Both the position numbers and the translations under genes were made by a program. A stretch of DNA of 47,378 bases from Streptomyces sp. AC555_RSS877 (lineage in GTDB: Bacteria; Actinomycetota; Actinomycetes; Streptomycetales; Streptomycetaceae): NCBI RefSeq assembly GCF_019049245.1, contig NZ_JAGMUK010000080.1:34037-81414 (forward strand), read 5' to 3'. Within the stretch, counting starts at the first letter, position 1. Every line of letters begins with the position of its first letter. Under the pieces are notes generated by a model. That model was given only the letters and a program-made list of their open reading frames with translations. It did not search any database and was not told the origin of the DNA. Shown here piece by piece: positions 15,454-23,608 of this stretch.

Positions 15454-18383
15454 CGGCCCTCCACTGCGCGCAGGCGGACAGCGAGGTACGGCCGACCGGG
15501 CAGGGACACGGTGCATGTGCCCTCGTAGAGGTCGGGGAGTTCGACGATGGTCATGTTCCAGGTGTCGATGATGTCGGCCCGGAAGCGGGTTCCCTGGGGA
15601 AGATGGAAGGTGCGCAGGCGCGGCTGCATGATGCCGCAGTAGGCCAGGTAGTAGCGTCCCTCGACACCGCCCACCGGGACGTCGAAGTCGGACGGCAGCG
15701 GATCGATGCCCGCCGCGTCCGACGGGATGTCCTCCATGATGGTCCGCAGGAACTCCAGCCGGGGCGTGCTCTCGCCCTTGAGGACTCCGCCCTTCGCCCA
15801 CCACAGCACGTCGTCGTCCGCCAGGAAGCACTCGCCGTGGGTGACGTATCCGCCGCGGACGACGCCCTCCCAGCAGCGGCGCACCATCTCCTGAGGGTTG
15901 AGGTTGCCCCAGCCCCACTCGATGTCCCCCTCGTAGCCCAGCTCGTCGACGGCGACGGGCTTGCCCCAGCGCTCGCGCCATTCGCGGGTGCCCTCGGGCG
16001 TGCGCTGGATGCTGGCGTGCGTGACCCAGTCGACGTCGTTGTCCCACAACTCCACCCAGTTGTGCACGCTCATCAGGTGGCCGTACGGGTCGTGGTCGCC
16101 GATCACCGCGGCGATCCGGTGCCAGTCGTCGGTCGACTTGGACCACAGCAGGTCGTATTCGTTGGCCAGGGACCACCACACGTTGGGGTAGGCGGCGAGC
16201 CGGGCGACCACGTAGCGCAGGTAGCGGTCGTCCTCGGCCGGGGACATGGTGGAGAAGCCCCAGCGGTCGTACGGGTGCAAGAGGATGAGGTCGGCCTGGA
16301 TGCCGAGGGCGCCGAGCTGGGCGATCTGCTGCTCCAGGTGCTGGAAGTACGCGGGGTTGGGCCGCTGGAAGTCCCAGCCCTCCTCGACGGAACCCGCGAA
16401 GGGGTAGCGGGGCGGCTCGGTCTCGTTGTGGACGAACCACTTCGGGAAGACGCACATCCGGACCTTGCTGAACGGGCTGCCCGCGAGCGTGGCGAGGGTC
16501 TGCTTCTCCAGCTCCGCACTCTGGTGGGTCCAGGCGTACAGGGTGGTGCCCAGCGGGAGGAAGCGGGTGCCGTCGGCGTGCTGGAAGTGGGCGCCCGCGT
16601 GGACGCGGACCGGGCCGTGGTCACCGGGGTCGGCCGGGCCGCAGTGGAAGGTGCCGGTGACCGAGTCCAGGGAACGGGCGTTGCTGGTCGTCCGGAACGA
16701 CCACTCACCCTCCGCGTCCGGCAGGAACCGGACGCGGTACATGCCCTCGCCGTCGTAGAAGCCGTGCGCCGTCACCGAGCGGTCGCCGTTGCGGAACTCG
16801 GCCCGCAGCGTGACGTCGGTGAAGGGGTTGCCGTGCGCTGGGCCGTGCAGTTCCAGCTCGAAGGTCCGCCACAGGGTGCCGTGCGAGGCGGCGACCAGCC
16901 GGGCGCTGCCGGAGGGCACGTGTTCTGACTCGTAGTCCGCGGCCGGGATGATCTCCTCATCGCGGGGCGACGCCGCCTCATCGTCCGGCTCTTCGAGGGT
17001 GGCCAGCTCGGCGTAGAGGGCGTCGCGGGCCGCGGGATCGGTCCGTACCCCCTGCAGCATCGTGGTCACCTGCGCGAGCGTGCCGTACCGCATCTGGGCG
17101 CTCTCGATCTCCTTGTCGAGATGGGGCGCGTACTTGCGGACCACCGCCTCGGCCTGTTTGTTGCGCAGTACCTCACCTAGAACGGACGAGGGGCCGTAAG
17201 GCATGACAGACTCCATTGATCGATCGGACATTGGGGTACGAGCGGGCCACGGCTCGCAGACGAGCGCGGCGAGAAGAGCGGCCGCACATGCCACCGCCAG
17301 CGAGGCACGGGCGCCGAACTCGGTGATCAGGAAACCGCTGAGCGCGGTCCCGAGACCATTGCCGGCGGCGACCGCACTGTTCATCCAGCCGAACGCCTCC
17401 GTCGCGGACTCGCGTGGGGTGAGCGTCGACAGCCGGTCGAACAGCCCGGACATCGCCGGAGCGAGGGGCAGCCCCCAGCAGAACACCAGCACAGACAGCA
17501 GCCCTTGGCCGGGCGCCAGGGGAAGCAGGGCCAGACCGGCCGCCACGTACAGCATCAGACGCCGCAGCCCGGCCCGGTGACGCGGTAGTGAACCGTAGAC
17601 CAGGCCGCCGCACAGTGACCCGAGGCTTCCGCACGCCACGACCAGTCCGGCGTCCGCGGACACCCGGGAGCCGCTCACCATGGCGATGACGCCGAGCGCC
17701 TGGCACCCCAGCGCGGCGAAGAGCAGGGTGCCGGCCAGGATGACTCGGGGCACGCCCGTCACACGCAGGACACGGCGATCCTTCTTACGAAGGCCAGGCT
17801 CGCGGCCGGCGTCGACATTGCGGTCGCGTGCGTAGGCGAGGGTTCCGACGAGTACGAGCGCCCCGCACACGCCCAGGGCGAGGCGAGGACCGCCAAACGC
17901 GGCCAGCAGTGCGGCGATCGGCGGGCCGAGGACGAAGATGACTTCCTGAAGCGCGGCTTCCAGGGCGAACACGCTGCGACGTCGGTCCGAACCGACCAGG
18001 GCAGGCAGCGTCGCCCGGACCGACGCCGTCATCGGAGGTGTGCACAGCCCACACAGGAACGAGAGACCGGTCAGCAGGGCCGGTTGCGGCGGTGCCAGGA
18101 CCAGCGCGCCCATGGTGAACGCGTTGCAAACCGCGGTGACGGTGAGCACTCGGCGGCGGCCACGGGCATCGGCCCACCGGCTGAGGACCGGCCCGGCGAT
18201 GAAGCCTCCCACCACACCGGCCGTCGACACCACGCCGGCCACGGCGTAGGTCGCATGCTCGGTCGTGAGCATCAGCAGAGCCAGACCGGTCATGCCCTGG
18301 TTGAGGCGGCCGATGACCGAGGTCGCGAGCAGCCAGGGCACCGACGGCGTGCGCAGCAGGTCCCGGTAGGCGGATGTCGGCAT
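15450..18383 (-). CDS. In-frame fusion: MFS transporter followed by DUF5060/DUF4038/DUF5605-type glycosidase
   Basis: The 977-codon ORF has two unrelated halves with no stop between them. Residues 1-390 are a 12-helix major facilitator (RWADARGRRRVLT between helices 2 and 3). From about 394 (MPYGPSSVLGEVL) it becomes soluble. A helical module (to ~465) is followed by a DUF5060-like beta domain (~490-575), then a TIM-barrel with FLPLGTTLYAW and candidate acid/base WWSLANEYDLLW. The candidate nucleophile region is VAVDELGYEG, and a DUF5605-like beta domain ends the protein. ATG 17204 has GGAG 6 nt upstream and could start the enzyme alone, so one fused or two coupled products are possible. ATGA-overlaps GH42. 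The transporter may import or export the locus sugars. Confidence 0.8.
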   Translation of the reverse strand: MPTSAYRDLLRTPSVPWLLATSVIGRLNQGMTGLALLMLTTEHATYAVAGVVSTAGVVGGFIAGPVLSRWADARGRRRVLTVTAVCNAFTMGALVLAPPQPALLTGLSFLCGLCTPPMTASVRATLPALVGSDRRRSVFALEAALQEVIFVLGPPIAALLAAFGGPRLALGVCGALVLVGTLAYARDRNVDAGREPGLRKKDRRVLRVTGVPRVILAGTLLFAALGCQALGVIAMVSGSRVSADAGLVVACGSLGSLCGGLVYGSLPRHRAGLRRLMLYVAAGLALLPLAPGQGLLSVLVFCWGLPLAPAMSGLFDRLSTLTPRESATEAFGWMNSAVAAGNGLGTALSGFLITEFGARASLAVACAAALLAALVCEPWPARTPMSDRSMESVMPYGPSSVLGEVLRNKQAEAVVRKYAPHLDKEIESAQMRYGTLAQVTTMLQGVRTDPAARDALYAELATLEEPDDEAASPRDEEIIPAADYESEHVPSGSARLVAASHGTLWRTFELELHGPAHGNPFTDVTLRAEFRNGDRSVTAHGFYDGEGMYRVRFLPDAEGEWSFRTTSNARSLDSVTGTFHCGPADPGDHGPVRVHAGAHFQHADGTRFLPLGTTLYAWTHQSAELEKQTLATLAGSPFSKVRMCVFPKWFVHNETEPPRYPFAGSVEEGWDFQRPNPAYFQHLEQQIAQLGALGIQADLILLHPYDRWGFSTMSPAEDDRYLRYVVARLAAYPNVWWSLANEYDLLWSKSTDDWHRIAAVIGDHDPYGHLMSVHNWVELWDNDVDWVTHASIQRTPEGTREWRERWGKPVAVDELGYEGDIEWGWGNLNPQEMVRRCWEGVVRGGYVTHGECFLADDDVLWWAKGGVLKGESTPRLEFLRTIMEDIPSDAAGIDPLPSDFDVPVGGVEGRYYLAYCGIMQPRLRTFHLPQGTRFRADIIDTWNMTIVELPDLYEGTCTVSLPGRPYLAVRLRAVEGR
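17202..17214 (-). promoter_or_regulatory. Internal ribosome-binding site and ATG at the transporter/glycosidase junction
   Basis: On the minus strand GGAG (17211-17214) precedes ATG 17204 by 6 nt, exactly where the sequence changes from membrane transporter to soluble enzyme. This would allow separate synthesis of the glycosidase although no stop codon closes the transporter frame. Confidence 0.5.
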
Positions 18384-18441
18384 CGTCAACCACCCGTGAC
18401 TTCGAGCAAGCCCCTGGGGGCCAAGTCCATCCAGTTGACCG

Positions 18442-19521
18442 TCACTTGGCGTCCCCGATACGCCACTCGTCGTGCCATTCGATCACTGGCATCTCACCGT
18501 CGAACCGGATGGGAAGCCACACATGGTCCGCGACCGATGTATCGGCCTCGGGCAGTACGAGCGAAGGAGCCTCGCGCCCCTCCGCCTTCGCCGAGTAGTG
18601 CCGTCGGAAGGCTTCGCCCCAGTTCGACTCCTCCTCCGACAGTTGGAGCAGCCACCGGTCCGCGATCGCGATGTAGAGGTCGTCGTGGTTTGGGTGCTGG
18701 AAGACGGAGCTGATCTGAGACCGGAACGAGGTGCCGCTCGGGTCCGTGGGGTGCGGGTCGCCGAGCACGGTGAACGGGCCGTGGTACGTGTCGGCCACAG
18801 CCGCTTCCGACGGGTTCGGGAAGTACCACGTCGTACCCGAAGTGATCAGGTAGTGCTTGTCCCCGCGCCGAAAGTGGGCGGGCGCTTCACGTACCAGCGG
18901 GGGGTGCGGGCGGGGGAAGTGAGTCGAGTGCACCCCCGTCAGATCCGTGTAGTCATCGTTGAGTTCGGCACAGATCAGCTCGCTGTGCACCCGCTCGAAG
19001 TAGTAGTACGCCTTGCCGTCGGCCGGATCGACGACCAGGTCGAAATCGCCTGCGGACATGCCGAGCGGGCTGAGCCCCGTACGGACGATGTCGTAAGGAC
19101 CGAGGAGCGAGTCCGCCGTCAGAACCGTGCAGAGCTGTTCGCCGCCGGCACCCATGATCTTGAGCCAGCAGACGTACGTTCCCGTGTGCGGGTTGTGGAT
19201 GATGTGCGGGCGGTCGATCATCTGGGACGGGTGCAGGGGCGACGTGCGGTCGTCGAGGACCGGCGGGATGATCAACCCGCGGTCCTGCCAGTTGTAGAGG
19301 TCGGTCGACGTGTAGCAGCGGATGCCCCAGGTCCAGATGCCGCTCCCCGGCTTCGAGTGCTCCTTGTTCTCGCCGTACCAGTAGTAGACGCCGCCCTCGA
19401 ACAGCACGGACCCGCCGTGTGCGTGGATGCGGTGGCTGTTCGTGTCCAGCCACGTCTGGCCGGGCCGGAAGGAGTCGTACATGGTGGTTCCCTTGGGTGT
19501 GCCCGTGGACCCGGTGGTCAT
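18442..19521 (-). CDS. GH43-type glycoside hydrolase, subfamily-24-like (exo-beta-1,3-galactanase-like)
   Basis: The 359-residue five-bladed-propeller type protein has no signal peptide. Its N-terminus (FRPGQTWLDTNSHRIHAHGG, then VYYWYGENKEHS) matches the GH43 subgroup that includes exo-beta-1,3-galactanases, where the propeller starts at IxAHGGG..YYWYGE. MSAGDFDLVVDPADGKAYYY and YFERVHSEL follow in the expected places. ATG 19521 overlaps the previous stop (ATGA) and has GAGGG upstream; ATG 19482, preceded by AAGGGA, is an alternative start that would trim 13 residues. It is expected to trim galactan-like oligosaccharides inside the cell; substrate inferred from family only. Confidence 0.82.
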   Translation of the reverse strand: MTTGSTGTPKGTTMYDSFRPGQTWLDTNSHRIHAHGGSVLFEGGVYYWYGENKEHSKPGSGIWTWGIRCYTSTDLYNWQDRGLIIPPVLDDRTSPLHPSQMIDRPHIIHNPHTGTYVCWLKIMGAGGEQLCTVLTADSLLGPYDIVRTGLSPLGMSAGDFDLVVDPADGKAYYYFERVHSELICAELNDDYTDLTGVHSTHFPRPHPPLVREAPAHFRRGDKHYLITSGTTWYFPNPSEAAVADTYHGPFTVLGDPHPTDPSGTSFRSQISSVFQHPNHDDLYIAIADRWLLQLSEEESNWGEAFRRHYSAKAEGREAPSLVLPEADTSVADHVWLPIRFDGEMPVIEWHDEWRIGDAK

Positions 19522-21038
19522 GAGCCGCCCTCGCCGCGATAGCGGAAGTCGGCGAAGTGGACGGTGCCTTCCTCTGCGAATATGCCGGTGACACGACCGG
19601 TGAACGTCGCGGAGGTCTCGACCGACCAGAACCGCCCGTCCACTTCGGCCAGTTGGGTCTCGGCGCCGGTGTCGTCCACGACGATCAGCTGGATGCGGTC
19701 GCCGGGGGGAAACCATGGCGCTCGGCATCGCGAAGGTACCTGCGTGACCAGGCGAAGCGTGACCTGGTCGCCTGCGACCTCCGTGCTCCAGGACTGGCAG
19801 AGGGTCGGGATGCTCGCCCGCGCCGTGATCCTCGTGCCGGTTCCCGACGGGGCCCGCTCTGCGACGAGGCAGAGGGTGAAGTCCTCGGTGAAGCGCAGTC
19901 CGAGGCCGCCGCGGCCGTTCGCCGGGTCGATCCTGGTCTCGAAGAGGCTGTCCAGGTGGCGTTGGCGGCGGCCGACGAAGGCGGGGCGGAAGGCGTCGAG
20001 ACCGCCGTCGGCGGCGCGGATCGTGAGCCGACCGGGCTGCTCGCCGACAGAGGCGAGTTCGGCGGGTGGCCGACCGACGGCGAGCCAGCCGGGGTCGGTC
20101 AGGCCGGAGCCGTCCGCGAAGTCGAAGTACTCCTCCACCGGTTCCGGACGCAGGTTGAGGTCAACGTGCGCGGGCTGCGGCCAGCCGTCGCTCCACTCCA
20201 CGGCGGTGACATAGGTCTCCCTGCCGAGTGGCGAGCCGTGGCCGGCGCGGCGTGTGCCCAGCAGGACGAGGACGTCGTCGCCGTCCGGGCCGCGGACCAG
20301 GTCCGCGTGGCCCGTGCATTCGACCGGGTGGTTCCAACCCGCCTCGCGCAGCACGGGATTGTTGGGCGCACCCTCATACGGTCCTTCGATGGAGCGACTG
20401 CGCGCGACGCTCACGGCGTGGCCCTGGCCGGTGCCGCCTTCCGCGATGATCAGGTACCAGTAGCCGTCGCGCCGGTACAGGTGAGGGGCCTCGGGCGCGA
20501 CCAGCCCGGTGCCGGACCACATCGGCCGCGGCTCCTCAAGGATCTTGCCCGCGTCGAGGTCGACCCGTGCTTGCTGGATGCCGTGGAAGCCGACGGGCTC
20601 GACCCCGTCCAGCTCCAGGGCACTGTAGGTGACGTAGGCGGCGCCGGACTCGTCCCAGGCGAGGTCGGGGTCGATTCCGGCGATCCCGGCGAGGGTGATG
20701 CCGTCGCTCCAGGGCCCGGCCGGGTCGTCGGCGGTGAACACGACGCAGCCCCGAGGGCTGTCGGTCACCGAGACGATGACGTGGAACCGTCCGTCGTGGT
20801 GACGGATGGTCGGAGCCCACACGCCGGCCGCCGAGGTGGCCTGGGCCAGGCCGACCTGCTCCTCCCTGGTCGCGACGTTGCCGATGTGCTCCCAGGCGAC
20901 GAAGTCCGTGCTCCGGTAGACGGGGAGGGCCGGCAGGTACTCGAATGTGGACGTGACCAGGTAGTACGTCCCGGCGACAAGGATGCAGCTCGGGTCGGGG
21001 TTGAAGCCCGGGATCAGCGGATTGGGCAGCTCAGACAT
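19518..21038 (-). CDS. GH43 beta-xylosidase/alpha-L-arabinofuranosidase-type enzyme
   Basis: The 506-residue cytoplasmic enzyme starts NPLIPGFNPDPSCILVAGTY, the typical GH43 blade one, with base Asp about D15. The pKa-modulating Asp is in GIDPDLAW (about D123) and the acid Glu in VAPEAPHLY (about E183). A C-terminal beta-sandwich (about 310-505, GH43_C2-like) shapes the pocket in beta-xylosidases of this type. It overlaps the end of the GH3 gene by 8 bp and the following GH43 by 4 bp, so translation is coupled. Family members remove xylose or arabinose from non-reducing ends; which of these applies is not decidable here. Confidence 0.92.
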   Translation of the reverse strand: MSELPNPLIPGFNPDPSCILVAGTYYLVTSTFEYLPALPVYRSTDFVAWEHIGNVATREEQVGLAQATSAAGVWAPTIRHHDGRFHVIVSVTDSPRGCVVFTADDPAGPWSDGITLAGIAGIDPDLAWDESGAAYVTYSALELDGVEPVGFHGIQQARVDLDAGKILEEPRPMWSGTGLVAPEAPHLYRRDGYWYLIIAEGGTGQGHAVSVARSRSIEGPYEGAPNNPVLREAGWNHPVECTGHADLVRGPDGDDVLVLLGTRRAGHGSPLGRETYVTAVEWSDGWPQPAHVDLNLRPEPVEEYFDFADGSGLTDPGWLAVGRPPAELASVGEQPGRLTIRAADGGLDAFRPAFVGRRQRHLDSLFETRIDPANGRGGLGLRFTEDFTLCLVAERAPSGTGTRITARASIPTLCQSWSTEVAGDQVTLRLVTQVPSRCRAPWFPPGDRIQLIVVDDTGAETQLAEVDGRFWSVETSATFTGRVTGIFAEEGTVHFADFRYRGEGGS

Positions 21039-23436
21039 TCTCTATCTCCACGTCGGACAGGAAGGCGCGGTCGGCGCTCGTGAGGACACGGGGCTTGCCC
21101 GCCAGCTCGAAGGCTCCTTCGACCCGCCGGTCGTCGGAGTCGAAGCCGAGGAAGAAGTCGACGCCCGCGGGCTCGACAGCGAAGTCACGGGCGAGGTTGG
21201 TGTAGCCGAGCTGGGCTGCGGCGAGGCGGAAGGTGACCCGGCGGGATGCGCCTCTGGGCAGTTCGATGCGGCTGAAGCCGGCCAGCTGCTGGGCGGGCCG
21301 GGTGAGGCCCTTGGTGTTGACCCGGACGTAGAGCTGGACGACGGTCGCGCCCGTCACCGGGCCGGTGTTGGTGACAGTGACGGTGATCCGTGCGGTCCCG
21401 TCGGTGTCGATCCGGGTGTCGTGGGACAGGCCGCCGAGGTCGAAGTCGGTGTAGCTCAGACCGTGCGCGAACGGGAGGAACGGTGTGGCCTCCAGGTCGA
21501 GATAGTGCCGGGCGACGTTCGGGGGCAGCGGGTTGCGGTAGCCGGAGCCGGCCTTCTGGTGGTGGTAGACGGGGACCTGCCCGGAGTGGCGGGGGATGCT
21601 GTAGGGCAGCTTGCCGCTGGGGTTGGTGACGCCGAAGAGGACCTCTGCGATCGCCTTCGGACCGAACGGTCCGCCGTAGGGCGCCATCACGATCGCCGAG
21701 GCGTTCTGTACCACCTCGGGCAGTGCGTACGGACGTCCCTGCACGAGCACGACGACCAGGCGCTTGCCGGTGGCGGCCACCGCCTCGGCGATACGGGTCT
21801 GTGCGGCCGGCAGGGAGATGTCGGCGGTGTCGCTGGCCTCGCCCTCGGTGCGTTCTCCGGTGAACCACAGACTTCCGCCGCCGAGGGCGAGCACTACCAC
21901 GTCGGCTTCGCGTGCGATGTCAACAGCCCGGTCGATGGCTTGTTGCTCCAGCGGGCGGGTCAGCGTGGATCCCTGTTCGCTGCGCACCTGCTGGGCGAAT
22001 CCGGCGATCTCCTCCGAGATCGAGCGGGCCCCGAACCGTTCGTGGACAAACGCCTCCGGGCCGACGGGTTCGAACATCGCCTTGTACCAGGAGGTCGTGA
22101 CGTCTTCCGCGCCGAGCATGTTGCCGAGTTCGCCGCGTGTGACGGCGTCGGTCGCTTCCCGCCATGAGGCATAGGTGTATGTGGGGAACTGGAGTCTGGC
22201 CGCATTGGCGTGCGGCCCGATCACGGCGACGTTCAGCGTCCCGGAGGTCAGGGGGAGGATTCCGTCGTTCTTGGCGAGCACCACGGAGCGCCGGGCCAGC
22301 TCATGCGAGAGGTCCGTGCCCTCCGCCGCGACCGCGGACACGTCGATGTGCTCGGCCGGATAGGGATTCTCGAACAGGCCTAGCTCGAACTTGGCCTTCA
22401 GAACGCGCAGGACGCTCGTGTCGACGTTGCGGACGTCCGCCTTGCCCTGCTCGACCTGTTGCGCGAGCACCTGGCCGTAGGCGTACGGCTTGGGCATCTC
22501 CACATCGAGGCCGGCGGAGATCGCGAGGCACGCCGCCTCTCCTGCGTCGGCCGCAACGCGCTGGCGGTCGACCACCTGTTCCAGGGTCGTGTAGTCCGAC
22601 GAGATGAACCCGTCGAACCCGAGGACCCCGCGCAGCAGGTCGGTGAGCACCTCCCGCGAGACACCCACGGGGACGCCGTCCACGTCCGCGTACGAGTTCA
22701 TCACCGAGCGCAGGCCGGCGAGCTGGATCGCGGCCTCGAACGGGTAGGCGAACAGGTCCCGGGTCCAGCGCGCGCCTCCCTCGTACGCCGACGTGTTGGA
22801 ACCGCCGATCGGCAGGGCGTACCCGAGGAAGTGCTTGCCGGTCGCGATGACGCCCCGGGCGAGGTCGTCGCCCTGCAGGCCGCGGGTGAACGCGACGCTG
22901 AGGGCGGCGGACAGGTAGGGGTCCTCTCCGTAGGTCTCGTGTACCCGGCCCCACCTCGGGTCGAGCGCGACGTCCATGACGGGCGACAGCGCGTGGCGGA
23001 CACCCGTGCGGATCATCTGGGCGCGAATCAGCTCGGTCATGTCCTGGACGAGGTCAGGACTCCAGGTGGCCGCGAGCCCGGTACCGGTGGGGAAGGCCAT
23101 GTGGCCGCCGGCCAGGAAGCCGCTGAGGGCCTCCTGGTGGAACAGCACGGGGATGCCGAGCCGGGTGCGTTCGACTGCCTGCCGTTGGATGCTGCCGACC
23201 AGGTGCGCCAGCTTGGCCGGGGTGTCGACGATCAGTCCGGCCACATGGCCCGGCGGGTGCCCGAGCCATTCCTCGAGCTCGCCGGAGTCCGACCCGTCGG
23301 CGCGGACCAGGGTCCAGGGCATGACGGAGACGAGCTGGTGGCACTTCTCCTCAAGGGTCATCTCCCGCATCAGCAGCTCGGCGCGCGTGGCGGCGGGCAG
23401 GCGGGGGTCACGGTGGTTGTCGGTCGGCTTGCTCAA
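21031..23436 (-). CDS. GH3 family beta-glycosidase (beta-glucosidase/beta-xylosidase type)
   Basis: The 801-residue protein starts at TTG 23436, chosen because GAGGA precedes it and homology begins at once (TRAELLMREMTLEEKCHQLV). The N-terminal barrel has SPVMDVALDPRWGRVHETYG, the substrate motif KHFLGYALP (from about 201) and the nucleophile Asp in GFISSDYTTLEQ (about D281). The alpha/beta sandwich domain follows (ARRSVVLAKNDGILPL), then a fibronectin-III-like C-terminus (LPFAHGLSYTDFD). No signal peptide. The TTG overlaps the stop of a 38-codon ORF as TTGA. It would remove beta-linked glucose or xylose from imported oligosaccharides. Confidence 0.93.
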   Translation of the reverse strand: MSKPTDNHRDPRLPAATRAELLMREMTLEEKCHQLVSVMPWTLVRADGSDSGELEEWLGHPPGHVAGLIVDTPAKLAHLVGSIQRQAVERTRLGIPVLFHQEALSGFLAGGHMAFPTGTGLAATWSPDLVQDMTELIRAQMIRTGVRHALSPVMDVALDPRWGRVHETYGEDPYLSAALSVAFTRGLQGDDLARGVIATGKHFLGYALPIGGSNTSAYEGGARWTRDLFAYPFEAAIQLAGLRSVMNSYADVDGVPVGVSREVLTDLLRGVLGFDGFISSDYTTLEQVVDRQRVAADAGEAACLAISAGLDVEMPKPYAYGQVLAQQVEQGKADVRNVDTSVLRVLKAKFELGLFENPYPAEHIDVSAVAAEGTDLSHELARRSVVLAKNDGILPLTSGTLNVAVIGPHANAARLQFPTYTYASWREATDAVTRGELGNMLGAEDVTTSWYKAMFEPVGPEAFVHERFGARSISEEIAGFAQQVRSEQGSTLTRPLEQQAIDRAVDIAREADVVVLALGGGSLWFTGERTEGEASDTADISLPAAQTRIAEAVAATGKRLVVVLVQGRPYALPEVVQNASAIVMAPYGGPFGPKAIAEVLFGVTNPSGKLPYSIPRHSGQVPVYHHQKAGSGYRNPLPPNVARHYLDLEATPFLPFAHGLSYTDFDLGGLSHDTRIDTDGTARITVTVTNTGPVTGATVVQLYVRVNTKGLTRPAQQLAGFSRIELPRGASRRVTFRLAAAQLGYTNLARDFAVEPAGVDFFLGFDSDDRRVEGAFELAGKPRVLTSADRAFLSDVEIENV

Positions 23437-23549
23437 CGTTCGTTCCTCGCGGTGGGGTGCCCGGAAGCTGCCGGGAGTCCGGCCGGGATGTCGCGGCGCA
23501 CCTGGCCGGGCCTGAACGAACTGCTGCCCTGCTGGGTGCCGTGTTTCAT
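23433..23549 (-). CDS. Candidate small ORF (38 codons) coupled to the GH3 gene
   Basis: ATG 23549, with AGGAAAG about 12 nt upstream, opens a 38-residue frame: MKHGTQQGSSSFRPGQVRRD, then IPAGLPAASGHPTARNER. Its TGA overlaps the TTG start of GH3 (TTGA). It may be a coupling leader that improves initiation at the weak TTG. The SSSFRPGQ stretch recalls the start of the GH43 protein at 18442 (YDSFRPGQTW), so a degenerate GH43 fragment is another reading. Not a recognised family; low confidence as a functional peptide. Confidence 0.35.
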   Translation of the reverse strand: MKHGTQQGSSSFRPGQVRRDIPAGLPAASGHPTARNER

Positions 23550-23608
23550 GACCGGCTGCTTTCCTGGTCGTCGGGTGATGCGGGGGCGGGGCTCGCGCAG
23601 GAGCGCCG

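Noticed and set aside
13480..16928. Long plus-strand frames (486 and 529 residues) opposite the glycosidases
   Set aside because: Antisense shadows of high-GC genes; no recognisable domain, while the minus strand carries catalytic motifs throughout.
16456..18389. A 1035-residue reading of the GH42 gene starting at 16455, and TTG 18389 as the transporter start
   Set aside because: The upstream 334 codons of the GH42 frame are Arg/Pro-rich shadow of the fusion gene; ATG 15453 overlaps the previous stop and starts GH42 homology. ATG 18383 is preferred to TTG 18389.
23432..23441. AACGTT before the GH3 gene as a third LacI operator
   Set aside because: The core AACGTT is present (23435-23440), but the flanks (CTC...CGTTC) lack the GTA/TAC arms seen in the two strong sites, and no promoter precedes it.
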